Positions 36,201-40,865 of a DNA stretch of 64,000 nucleotides are shown here, piece after piece. Numbering within the stretch: the stretch's first letter is position 1; every line of letters starts with the position of its first letter. Below the pieces are notes generated by a model. It made no database searches, had not been told where the DNA came from, and saw nothing but the letters and a program-made list of their open reading frames with translations. Position numbers and translations under genes: made by a program. The DNA lies in assembly GCA_942159475.1 (NCBI GenBank), contig OW804102.1:31006873-31070872 (forward strand), given 5' to 3'. Source of the stretch: Sthenelais limicola (lineage: Eukaryota > Annelida > Polychaeta > Phyllodocida > Sigalionidae).

Positions 36201-37970
36201 TCCATTTTTTCCAAAGGGGGCCCTCAGGAAGATCTATGGTTTCATAGAGGAGACCCACCCCCTTTTCGGTGTCAACATTTGATATGTTATTTTGTACACT
36301 ACCCGAAATAAAAACCTACATACATACATACATTCAGTACACTGAGAAAGGATTAGTAATCTCTATTTCTGGCCTGTTGGTGCATGATCCAAGGAAAATA
36401 TGGAGGTTATTAATCCTTTTAGTCTTTAGTTATTAATCCTTTTAGTACATAAAATCGTTATAGCCCCTTGGCTGTAAGAGACCAACATATGTTAATATTG
36501 CCCTTATACAACAGGTATGCCTATGTCGAAGGAAATGCTCATCGTCATTGTGTTCTTTGGAGGCTTGGCTGCAGGACTTATTCTCATGGCCCTCATGTGT
36601 TTCATGTGTGGTGCACACTTCTTTGATAATAAGAGGTAAGTCTTTCTTTTTGTTTCCTGTCACTGTGAAACCTGATGGTTCCCTGCTATGGATGAATGAA
36701 TCACAACATAGATGAAACTCGATGACAAATGAGTCTAAAATCGCAAACAATGCTATTTTCCAAATGTCCTTTGTCAAACACTTGGTAAGAATGTCTATTG
36801 GGTGTAGTCGCCTAAATATATGTGGGTCAGATTTTCGGAAAATGTGCAATTCACTTTCACTAATTCTCTGAAATAACCCAAATATCAGAGAAAAATAAAG
36901 TTCAAAATAACCAATACAGTTCAACCTAACCAACCAGATTGCTAGAATCAATGCAATGTCGAATATACTCGAATTTACTTAGTATTGACCAATTTGCAGC
37001 CTAATTTTTCAGAATTTACTAAATGTGTACAGCTGCCAATTGTACATTTTCTGAAAATATGACCCATGTAATTTCATAACTGTGATCTGACTAGATATAC
37101 GCATTCCAAAGGACATCTCAAGGGAATAGATTTTACTACTTTACTAGTGATTGTCCACACATAAATATCGACAACTATTTTTTCAAACATATATAATATA
37201 GACGAATTTATTAGATATCCCAAAGTTTCACATCTTTTTAACCCGCCTGATCTCATCTTTTTATAGGATGGTATCTCAAAATCCATTTTTTGCGATTTAA
37301 GACTAATTTTCTGTAACATTATATATTGTAACAGTGAATAATCTGTATACCACAATATATTATACTAGGTACTACACCTTGGTTTCCCTTCACAACCTAT
37401 ATCTATGTTCCAGCCTAGGAAATGGGAAAACCTACCTATATCATATCAGGACAAGGCAAATTAATCAAAAACCATATTCAAAATTAACCATAATGCATAC
37501 CACCAGGACATTCAGGGCCAAATAATACTGAAATCAAACACTCAGATTTAATTCTACCAAACCCTTGGCCCTAAGGAAGGCCCATATCTGACCTCACATT
37601 ATTCACCAAGTAGTTCTCCCATTTTACTAGTCTATTTTACATTACATCTACTCGATATTATCATATCAGGGACCCTCTGGAAGACCTGTGGCTAAAATAG
37701 AGCAGGGTCACTCTTTTCCCGTGTAACTGTTTGTGTTATTATTTTATATCATTGCACTGAATCCAGAAATAAACAGTACTTTTTTAGAATTTTGTTTTAA
37801 AGAATTTTATTTATACTGGGTTCTCAGGTACCCTAGCTTAGGTTTTTTCACAATACAATACAATAAATTGCTCGATATTGATGCATTTCAGGAAAGAAAA
37901 GAAGCACAGGACAGTCACAGTTGCCCCTGCCCATGGTGTACATGGGGGTGTATCTCTGATCCGTATTTAA
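6152..37970 (+). CDS. Membrane-anchored alpha carbonic anhydrase (11 exons)
   Basis: Catalyses CO2 + H2O <-> HCO3- + H+ outside the cell; architecture as in vertebrate CA9/CA12/CA14. Exons: 6152-6215, 28194-28226, 30649-30822, 31002-31159, 32513-32608, 32857-32920, 33581-33747, 34773-34935, 35692-35703, 36515-36635, 37892-37970. All introns are GT-AG and every phase agrees, giving 376 residues: signal peptide 1-21, catalytic domain about 22-290, linker, membrane helix about 318-343, basic tail 344-376. Zinc ligands are His120, His122 (HFHWG) and His145; the proton-shuttle His64 equivalent is His89 (NNGH), the gatekeeper pair Glu132/Thr229 (SEH, SLTTP). Cys44 and Cys233 match the disulfide of extracellular CAs; Asn31 is a sequon. 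Odd: the Glu117 equivalent is Val143. Exon 1 is about 22 kb from exon 2 and is linked by phase and signal-peptide logic only. AATAAA lies at 37981-37986. Confidence 0.85.
7553..7968 (+). mobile_element. MITE family A interrupted by another insertion
   Basis: The left half (tggatcagatcttcagaaaa to 'ggtagatactaga', 7553-7640) and right half ('ttgtgttgattcaag' to 'gaggattgttgaagg' and 'acccata', 7861-7968) belong to one family A element. The unrelated 7641-7860 segment between them contains a 14-bp perfect hairpin, ggctcaacttaccc/gggtaagttgagcc (7791-7825). This is a nested insertion. Confidence 0.6.
8728..8753 (+). repeat. (GATGA)n microsatellite
   Basis: About five units of 'gatga' in tandem. 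Confidence 0.85.
9904..10010. mobile_element. Hairpin mini-element family C, copy 2
   Basis: A fold-back sequence: left arm 'cactaagccaattctaatgc', right arm 'catcagaatcggcttagtgg'. The loop 'acagaatttagtgcaaagga' is nearly identical to that of the copy at 24673-24773. Confidence 0.6.
10672..11753 (+). pseudogene. Broken N-terminal region of NADAR/SGNH element
   Basis: Three open pieces (10672-11028 frame 1; about 10997-11390 and 11412-11753 frame 3) read as one Ser/Thr-rich, then coiled-coil, then Pro-rich polypeptide. The frame changes near 10990-11028, and single in-frame stops fall near 11052, 11388-11390 and 11403-11405. The coiled-coil region has heptad-like runs (DSIVQELKSDITRMEDNINS; SEVETLRMEGRAEAEKINSS), which suggests an oligomerising ORF1-like N-terminus. 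The Pro-rich linker before the NADAR ORF runs to 11753 and overlaps the next ORF by 17 bases in another frame. It is probably a decayed single ORF; an alternative is a spliced gene, but I see no convincing introns. Confidence 0.5.
11737..12393 (+). CDS. NADAR-domain protein (YbiA-like)
   Basis: A 218-codon open frame. NADAR domains (YbiA/RibX superfamily) act on N-glycosidic or ADP-ribose-type substrates; some remove ADP-ribose from guanine in DNA, others break down riboflavin intermediates. The domain spans about 58-208: GKCLGFKSAHSFSSKFFP start, FKSVEHAFQSTKAKELG (Glu87, His88, Gln91, Lys94), PEWRKNER (Trp130, Arg131), IHCKFDQNQHLKKRL (Lys145, Gln148, Asn149), then EMTSGRKWASG (Glu166, Trp173, Gly176), where the family usually has Asp-x-x-Trp-Gly-x-Gly; here the Asp position is Arg and the first Gly is Ala. 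The first ATG may not be the true start because upstream sequence in frame 3 appears to be the same polypeptide. Sits between a coiled-coil region and an SGNH ORF in a mobile-element-like unit. Confidence 0.75.
   Translation: MENTAELEDDNITSMIQDLFQELDPAFDVRDVSEIYQIGLHDCRPEDARMIEINDGKCLGFKSAHSFSSKFFPITVNYRGADFKSVEHAFQSTKAKELGHPALAKELRKLRSLYEVKRRAREELIPTPEWRKNERSILQDLIHCKFDQNQHLKKRLMELHYSEFYEMTSGRKWASGYNLPCIVDNQGQRTKLHLDIFIGSNLCGSYIGKLKKDFLKRK
12477..13090 (+). pseudogene. SGNH/GDSL-like hydrolase ORF, frameshifted
   Basis: The frame from ATG 12477 begins MDTVLFIGDSCARSLG, with the block I Gly-Asp-Ser nucleophile motif, and continues to an IIISGLCNLT segment (block III-like Gly...Asn). Near 12800-12830 the frame changes: the +1 frame carries CYAPITGMHMNLYNKRRD, a TP..H segment and FADDGCHLS, the block V Asp-x-x-His. 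Both halves of the catalytic Ser...Asp/His set are therefore present but separated by a frameshift. SGNH domains of this size are known in ORF1 proteins of CR1-like LINEs (family knowledge). It lies 83 bases after the NADAR stop, with an AATAAA-like string (12430) in the gap. It probably hydrolyses esters or acetyl groups; the substrate is unknown. Confidence 0.6.
13246..13266 (+). repeat. TTGAA tandem tail
   Basis: Four TTGAA units directly follow AATAAAGAATAT. This is the likely 3' tail of the NADAR/SGNH retroelement-like unit. Confidence 0.7.
13932..14062. repeat. CT-rich low-complexity and TGAATTTA repeats
   Basis: Runs of 'ctctctc', 'tttctttc' (14030-14058) and 'tgaatttatgaatttatga' simple sequence. 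Confidence 0.8.
15345..15560 (+). repeat. Dispersed repeat family F, copy 2
   Basis: Matches 2867-3092 in order: 'gatcgcccaaggataatgttgta', 'ttattatacctttcttg', 'gcgactgaatagtgacagtt', 'gacgtagcctatggcattcc'. Confidence 0.45.
15695..15830 (+). mobile_element. MITE family B, copy 2
   Basis: Contains 'gagcctctcacttcagat', 'cctactgcgctaatggtttctc', 'gtcctaatggacttctaatag' and 'cattttgcagtttggagggac', matching the copies at 27361-27541 and 54975-55160. Confidence 0.6.
16310..16547. mobile_element. Fold-back MITE with about 57-bp inverted repeats
   Basis: The left arm starts CCATATGATATACGGGAAGA and runs through GCGATTTCTACGAAAAAAGG to GAGGGGTTTC. The right arm is its inverted copy (aaacccctcatttctacctc, ttttcgtagaaatcgctcta, cccatatattatatgg). 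The pairing is about 85-90% by eye over 57 bp. The central region is unrelated and non-coding. No other copy is seen in the window. Confidence 0.8.
16962..17042 (+). mobile_element. MITE family D, right-end fragment
   Basis: Has 'attcctacagtagggatgct', 'cttagcaagaaacatttaaa' and ends 'tttgcaacaggcccc', like the right end of the copy at 59050-59189. Confidence 0.5.
17100..18614. other. Intron 1 of carbonic anhydrase, non-coding
   Basis: AT-rich, with (TA)n and 'taataatata' simple sequence at 17820-17900. A minus-strand coding-like segment (17337-17526) is listed separately. Nothing else is recognised. Confidence 0.4.
17337..17526 (-). pseudogene. Unrecognised coding-like segment, minus strand
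   Basis: An open frame without an obvious ATG runs for about 60 codons to a TAA at 17337-17339. It includes VVYELLMWANPGIFGEFNKK followed by STEDLLEEFKLDRWC. Its amino-acid composition looks like real coding sequence, unlike other frames here. A CTGCAG acceptor-like site lies at its 5' end. No family is recognised; it could be a decayed transposon fragment or a terminal exon on the minus strand. Confidence 0.25.
18615..18820 (+). mobile_element. MITE family E, copy 1
   Basis: Shares 'attcctacactttctccctt', 'acttcggtgggtaggaata', 'tggaaggaatcttctttctt', 'cctgcaggtaaaggaat' and 'ccctttccttac' in order with 26943-27138. Confidence 0.6.
18987..19223 (+). mobile_element. MITE family A, full-length
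   Basis: Left terminus 'agggttagattttcagaaaa', right terminus 'acattttctgaaaatctgaccca', flanked by TA/TA. It is 237 bp and non-coding. It is one of the best copies for defining the family. Confidence 0.8.
19224..20580. other. Intron 1 of carbonic anhydrase with fold-back element
   Basis: No exon is seen. It contains the fold-back element at 20035-20390, listed separately. Confidence 0.4.
20035..20390. mobile_element. Fold-back element, diverged arms
   Basis: 'tctgggaaaggaagtgacgt' (20094-20113) pairs with 'cctttcccggaagtgatac' (20317-20335). The outer segments 'aaatggccgcaccag' and 'gctggtgacggcagccatga' also pair, giving an inverted repeat of roughly 350 bp overall with a unique centre. 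Single copy here. Confidence 0.45.
20582..20700 (+). repeat. Dispersed repeat family H, copy 1
   Basis: Shared with 22738-22860: 'tttttcacccaccaa', 'acttgaggaaaaccgttc', 'gattgtttttagtta...attgta'. Confidence 0.5.
20701..22040. other. Intron 1 of carbonic anhydrase, non-coding
   Basis: AT-rich and without recognised genes; a (TA)n tract lies at 22031-22047. The open frames at 21742-22071 and 21806-22150 overlap each other on opposite strands and match nothing I know. Confidence 0.4.
22041..22362 (+). pseudogene. LINE reverse-transcriptase C-terminal fragment
   Basis: An open frame (ATG at 22066, open upstream to about 22050) reads NRLQKLQNRILRSATGSTIR, TPIQELHINANTMMIKEG and ends in TAG. 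The pattern LQ-N-x-x-LR-x-x-x-G-x-x-x-x-TP-x-x-E-L is typical of the region after the RT/thumb domain of non-LTR retrotransposons (family knowledge). No RT catalytic core precedes it, so it is a 5'-truncated remnant. Confidence 0.45.
22363..24672. other. Intron 1 of carbonic anhydrase, non-coding
   Basis: Contains repeat family H copy 2, a CT-rich run (23393-23412), a (GAGT)n microsatellite (23781-23799) and a GA-rich run (23875-23935). No exon is recognised; the frames at 23004-23234 (+) and 23015-23224 (-) oppose one another and match nothing. Confidence 0.4.
22738..22860 (+). repeat. Dispersed repeat family H, copy 2
   Basis: Matches 20582-20700: 'gtttttcacccaccaa', 'actcgaggaacaccgttc', 'gacagttttggttgtaattg'. 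Confidence 0.5.
24673..24773. mobile_element. Hairpin mini-element family C, copy 3
   Basis: Arms 'ccactaagccgattttcatg' and 'atgaaaatcggcctagaga' pair. The loop 'acagaatttagtgcaaaagg' matches the copy at 9904-10010. Confidence 0.65.
24774..26942. other. Intron 1 of carbonic anhydrase, non-coding
   Basis: No gene or clear transposon is seen. There is an A run with a repeated 'agatatttgta' (26321-26357) and a 'gataatgata' simple run (26612-26645). Confidence 0.4.
26943..27138 (+). mobile_element. MITE family E, copy 2
   Basis: The inverted termini ATAAGCTAAGGAAAG and CTTTCTTAGCTTAT bound a segment homologous to 18615-18820. The right end continues 'gcaacaggtccc', which resembles the termini of family D, so D and E may be related. 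Confidence 0.6.
27361..27541 (+). mobile_element. MITE family B, copy 3
   Basis: Termini CAGTCTAAGCCCA and TTTGAGCCTAGACTG are inverted repeats. Inside: 'ccctctcagatgacataaca', 'cctaatggaatcataatgg', 'caatttgcggtttggtgcc', 'cctcagtttgaaggcactct'. Confidence 0.65.
28194..28226 (+). CDS. Carbonic anhydrase exon 2
   Basis: A 33-base exon after 'tttttcttgcag', ending A|GTAAGT. It encodes DWGYYDGPVNE, the conserved N-terminal Trp-Gly-Tyr and Gly-Pro of alpha carbonic anhydrases. Entry and exit phases are both 1. Confidence 0.85.
28253..28396 (+). mobile_element. MITE family A, internal fragment
   Basis: 'taaattctgctaaactcggc', 'cccggtatatccaagtatat', 'ttcaaagaatctgtttggct', 'taactgcattttgaacctca' are family A internal sequence. 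It starts only about 27 bases after the exon 2 donor. Confidence 0.6.
28397..30648. other. Intron 2 of carbonic anhydrase
   Basis: AT-rich, holding the family D element at 29270-29532. No extra exon is recognised. The acceptor is 'gttgatattgcag' at 30648. Confidence 0.6.
29270..29532 (+). mobile_element. MITE family D, long copy
   Basis: Left end 'gcctgttgcataaaaaatcc', right end 'aagattgatgcaacgggcc': inverted termini shared with 59050-59189. Internal 'cttaattcccttaatttata', 'ctgtaggaataaaa' matches the fragment at 16962-17042. Confidence 0.6.
30649..30822 (+). CDS. Carbonic anhydrase exon 3
   Basis: Encodes residues 33-90: SPDYWHVNFPTCGGVRQSPI (Cys44; the QSPI motif) through LHIENNGHT with His89, the proton-shuttle position (His64 in CA II). 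Ends A|GTAAGT, phase 1. Confidence 0.95.
31002..31159 (+). CDS. Carbonic anhydrase exon 4 (zinc site)
   Basis: Encodes residues 92-143 with HFHWG (zinc ligands His120, His122) and GSEHTVNGQAYAAV. The last codon is GTG (Val143) where the family has Glu; the donor is GTTAGT. Confidence 0.95.
32120..32260 (-). mobile_element. Possible Penelope-like element remnant
   Basis: Contains on the minus strand the string CTGATGAAGAGC...GCTCGAAAGC, which is found in terminal repeats of Penelope-like elements (family knowledge), followed by AT-rich sequence and 'accaacacctttgggatttt'. No reverse transcriptase is nearby. Boundaries are uncertain. Confidence 0.4.
32211..32240 (-). ncRNA. Hammerhead-ribozyme-like core
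   Basis: Read on the minus strand: CTGATGA (32240-32234), an extra A, GAGC-loop-GCTC (stem II, 4 bp, 7-nt loop) and GAAA (32217-32214), in the order of a hammerhead catalytic core. I could not find a convincing stem III partner and cleavage site, so activity is not supported; it may be a decayed copy. Confidence 0.35.
32513..32608 (+). CDS. Carbonic anhydrase exon 5
   Basis: Encodes residues 144-175: IHFVHVKEEYLSDTSIVTRV then GDGYAVIGVFVK. His145 is the third zinc ligand. 32 codons, phase 0 at both ends. Confidence 0.95.
32857..32920 (+). CDS. Carbonic anhydrase exon 6
   Basis: Encodes VGRHNPAFDDIVAKLDAASA-P after 'ctttcactcag'; ends in phase 1 at G|GTAATA. Confidence 0.9.
33581..33747 (+). 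CDS. Carbonic anhydrase exon 7
   Basis: Encodes residues 198-252, including LPALRAFLPQ, FYRYFGSLTTPAC (Thr229, Thr230; Cys233 for the disulfide with Cys44) and TVIWTVMEEYIEIS. Acceptor 'tttttattttag', donor CAG|GTAGCT. Confidence 0.95.
33748..34772. other. Intron 7 of carbonic anhydrase with degenerate tandem repeat
   Basis: Between 33770 and 34330 there is a loose tandem array of 'ggaaactaaca', 'aaactaccat', 'cagaaa' words, probably a very old minisatellite, plus a C run at 33940-33951. Confidence 0.45.
34773..34935 (+). CDS. Carbonic anhydrase exon 8
   Basis: Encodes residues 253-306: LDAFRNMVKKDKEG, then NNYRPTKPLNGRRVQKSF, the conserved end of the catalytic fold, and a Gly/Pro-rich stalk (DRPGPYPGPPST). 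Confidence 0.95.
35692..35703 (+). CDS. Carbonic anhydrase exon 9 (12-base microexon)
   Basis: 'ttcccatttag' | GTGGTGACCAAG | GTAGGT. It encodes Gly-Gly-Asp-Gln in the stalk. Skipping it keeps the frame, so it may be alternatively spliced; this is inference from the phases. Confidence 0.6.
36216..36332 (+). mobile_element. LINE-like 3' end with TACA tail
   Basis: 'ggccctcaggaagatctatgg', a short hairpin with 'catagaggaga', 'ccctttt' and then 'cccgaaataaaaacc' followed by (TACA)n. This order (GGAAGA hairpin, AATAAA, short tandem tail) is typical of CR1/L2-type LINE tails. Confidence 0.5.
36348..36420. repeat. Fold-back repeat family L, copy 2
   Basis: 'aaaggattagtaatctctattt' is inverted at 'tatggaggttattaatcctttt', with 'ctggcctgttggtgcatg' between; the unit matches 2045-2095 in opposite orientation. 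Confidence 0.45.
36515..36635 (+). CDS. Carbonic anhydrase exon 10 (membrane helix)
   Basis: Encodes MPMSKEMLIVIVFFGGLAAG then LILMALMCFMCGAHFFDNK. The hydrophobic stretch of about 25 residues is the membrane anchor; it ends in phase 2 at AG|GTAAGT. Confidence 0.9.
36823..37065 (-). mobile_element. MITE family A, full-length, reversed
   Basis: Starts 'tgggtcagattttcggaaaa', ends 'acattttctgaaaatatgaccca'. The flanks read 'atg' on the left and 'tgta' on the right. It lies in carbonic anhydrase intron 10. Confidence 0.8.
37128..37325 (+). repeat. Dispersed repeat family G, copy 2
   Basis: 'ttactactttactagtgatt', 'ttattagatatccc', 'ctgatctcatctttttata', 'gcgatttaagactaattttc' match 1033-1253. 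Confidence 0.5.
37667..37796 (+). mobile_element. LINE-like 3' end
   Basis: 'gggaccctctggaagacctg', a short hairpin, 'cttttcccgtgtaac', 'actgaatccagaaataaaca'. It resembles the tail at 36216-36332. It sits just ahead of the last carbonic anhydrase exon. Confidence 0.4.
37892..37970 (+). CDS. Carbonic anhydrase exon 11 (cytoplasmic tail)
   Basis: Completes Arg351 and encodes KEKKHRTVTVAPAH, then GVHGGVSLIRI and TAA. The acceptor is 'gatgcatttcag'. AATAAA at 37981-37986, 11 bases after the stop, could be the polyadenylation signal. Confidence 0.8.
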
Positions 37971-39104
37971 TAGATGCACCAATAAATGCACTTTATAGGG
38001 ATACAAAGTGAAAGAGATTCTAACGGTGTTCGGTAATGTATTTCAATCCCATTAGTGGATAATATTTACAAGGAAGACCAATTAATTGGAGAGTGAACAG
38101 CTTTATATTCGTTCCTCTAACATCTTAATCATTAACATGTTCTAAAAAGTAAACCTTCGTTCAATTAATTGTCATTAATGTAGAATTAATAGCAGGGAAT
38201 TATGTCATTTGTGGTTCAGGCCACGCAAATATGTAAATATTGATAACATTGCATAACATGTCTATATTATGCAATGTTATCAATATTTATGTTTGTGGAT
38301 ATTTCAATCAGTCTTCATTAATCATTACTGCAGTGATTATTTGCATTTAAAGGGAAGCTCGTCTCAATGTAATTTGTGGTTTTACTTTAAAGTGCACACC
38401 TAAATAATAGCCATGCAATTAGATAAAATATGTTTAAACTGCCTAAGCCCGAAAGTGGAAGGGCAAATAAAAGATATCAGATCATCAGATTACAAGATTG
38501 TTCAAGGGTCATGCAGTACATGGATCCGATAGGTGATTCACCTGGTGATCCAAATTAAGTCTTCCACAGTGACTCAAGACAACTGCACCAAAGGGATATA
38601 AAGTGCCGTATCTAAAGTCATTTAAGATAGTGAATAAGATGAAGTGAGTGGGTGTGAATTCAATCTTCCATCTACAATAATACTATATTGGTTGTGATAC
38701 AGTGATAGGGATGAAACGGTATACATTGTAATGCTGGTTAGGATTGATTATTAATTTTGCCCATGTTGGGCATTGGATTTACACATTTGACATCGAAAGT
38801 GCAAATATATTCTATTTCAACCTTATAATTTAATGTAACCGTTATTGGAACACTCGCGATCATTGTATACAATAACTTGGTATGGAATGACTTGATATGG
38901 AATAACTTGGTATAGAATAATGGACCTTGTCTAGTGCGGATATGGAACTCAAAAGAAACGAAAACCTATGAGAGAAATAGGTAATCTATATGAATTGCTC
39001 AAATATAATATTATTATGTGTGAGATGTCATCATCAGAGATAAGAGAATGTATGTATAAACGTAGCTCAGGGAATATTGATGAATTCAGTCCTATATGGT
39101 ATCG
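37971..39104. other. Intergenic stretch downstream of carbonic anhydrase
   Basis: Includes a 23-bp perfect palindrome (38234-38289) and some 'taacttggtatgga' near-repeats at 38873-38920. No gene is seen. Confidence 0.5.
38234..38289. repeat. 23-bp perfect inverted repeat
   Basis: Left arm 38234-38256 (taaatattgataacattgca...), right arm 38267-38289, 10-base spacer 'catgtctata'. It can form a hairpin or cruciform; it could be a relic of a small fold-back element. Confidence 0.8.
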
Positions 39105-39229
39105 CATTGATTTACAGTATCAGTTTTGCTATGTTAAACTGCATTTTGAAGCTCATTTTTGTCTTAAATTTGGGTTATTTGAGAGGATTGGTGAAGCTGA
39201 ATTGTACATATTCTGAAAATCTTACCCAA
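39105..39229 (+). mobile_element. MITE family A, right-half fragment
   Basis: 'gttttgctatgttaaactgc', 'ttttgaagctcatttttgtc', 'tttgggttatttgagaggat', ends 'tacatattctgaaaatctta-ccca'. Confidence 0.65.
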
Positions 39230-39302
39230 ATCTGGGAAGTTCTTTTGTTACGTTATACCTGAGAATGTAGCTTTAAAACTTAAAAACTATGTAAAACTAT
39301 GG

Positions 39303-39422
39303 AAACCTGGACGCCACCACCGCCCTACCGAAATTGGCAGCCGACTAAAAAAGAAATCCTATAGTAAGTCTATGGCGATTTAATTTTGCCGCCCGCCGGC
39401 GGCGGTGGTGGCGTCCGGGTTT
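39303..39422. mobile_element. GC-rich MITE with 22-bp inverted repeats
   Basis: Left 'aaacctggacgccaccaccg-cc' and right 'ggcggtggtggcgtccgggt-tt' are inverted with one mismatch over 22 bp. The element is 120 bp and non-coding. It stands out in AT-rich surroundings. Single copy in the window. Confidence 0.7.
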
Positions 39423-40079
39423 CGATATAAAACATTACATATGAACTCATCGACATACTAGATGACCTCAGCCTTGTCAGGTTTTAGAGCCTGGTATCAT
39501 TTCTCTACCTCGTGTAAACGAATGTTTATCAACGAAAAAAACCGAACCAAAATAGAAAATGCTTTCGAGATGCATGTGCAAAGATGCTAAACAAATAACT
39601 ATTATCATTGAAATGTCAGTCTACTAATGTCTCTTAGGATATTTATGTTTATCTATCTATTGTTATTAATAAATAAATACACCTTGAAGGATTATGTTAA
39701 TCTGCTCAAATTATGTGTTTTTGTTCTTTTCTGTTTCTAAAACTCCTTATTTCTAAAACTCCTTATCTTATCTTATCTTATCTTAAAGATTGAGGTATAA
39801 TTACCCTTGATTCATTATAGCTATGTTATACATATATTGAATTTGTATTCCAGTTTAAAATAGAGTTACAGGAATTGGACAATAAATTCTACAATATAGT
39901 TCTTCCGTTATGCCCTTAACTAAATTTACAGAGTTACACAAATGAATTGTACATTCACAATAATCATAAATCAATATCACAGCGAAGTAATGATAATACA
40001 TGTATAATGACAGACAATATCAGAATATAAAAACAGTTAGGAAAAAAATTAAAAAAATTCTCAAAATGTCAATACTATG

Positions 40080-40260
40080 CTATCACGGGGCTAGAATGTG
40101 GCGGTTTAGCATGGAACGTGGGCGTGGCACTTGTAGCTGCGTTGTGATTGGTTGAAGAGTTGACGTCATAAGGGATCCCGAAGTAGCGAGCATTGTATTA
40201 TGACGTGATAAGGATTCCCTTAGCGAGGTGGGCGTGGTCAATATTCACACTGATGACTCA
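40080..40260. promoter_or_regulatory. Promoter-like GC-box/CRE patch
   Basis: Two 'gtgggcgtgg' GC-box-like motifs (about 40119 and 40228), 'gattggttg' (inverted CCAAT) and 'ttgacgtcataa' (CRE) occur within 130 bases, with a second 'tgacgtgataagg'. It also contains an imperfect direct repeat, 'gacgtcataagggatccc' and 'gacgtgataaggattccc'. No transcript can be assigned. Confidence 0.3.
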
Positions 40261-40664
40261 GTTACTCATTTACATTTACATTCATACCAATAAGTTATCG
40301 CAATATCCAAGTGAAAAAACGTTATCCACCAGTCATTGCGTTATGAACGTTTGGAAAGATCAGTCCAGTTTAATATCAATTTATTTTTGTGAATTTCCAG
40401 GTCAGAAGGCCTTTCATAGTTTTAATCGGGGCTCAATTTAAATGACATAATACAACATAGTTTGCAAAACAGATTCCGGTCGCAAAGCTATTCTTTCACC
40501 ATCCAAATTGATATTTTTCAAAGTGTTTTGTTCAAAACATCTCTTTGTATCCTCATTCTTGGGGTATCTAGCGCTTCAAGGAAATAAATATATGTACCAA
40601 ATCACGGGACAGCGTAATACTTATATCCTTGCTTTCCTAAAGTAGGATATTGTATCGAGTATAT

Positions 40665-40865
40665 TTTTAAAATTTACTGTTAATAGTCAACCCAGTCATA
40701 TTGCAAACGCTTAAAAAATCGGACAATAGAGTATAAATCTAAACACTTTTTATATTTCCTTAATATTGAAATCCACTTTACCTCATCTTGGCAAATACGA
40801 TGGTATCTCAAAATCCTTTTTCTCGACTTATGACTCAATTATATCTGGCACATCACATAATTATT
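40665..40865 (+). repeat. Dispersed repeat family G, copy 3
   Basis: 'tacctcatcttggcaaatac', 'gatggtatctcaaaatcc', 'ctcgacttatgactcaatta', 'ggcacatcacataattattt' match copies 1, 2 and 4. Confidence 0.45.

Larger units (their letters stand above)
34936..36514. other. Introns 8 and 9 of carbonic anhydrase
   Basis: AT-rich. A LINE-like 3' end lies at 36216-36332 and a small fold-back (family L) at 36348-36420. Exon 9 is the 12-base microexon listed separately. Confidence 0.5.

Noticed and set aside
36442..36951. 169-codon minus-strand open frame
   Set aside because: It runs through carbonic anhydrase exon 10 and a family A MITE on the opposite strand; composition is that of a shadow frame.
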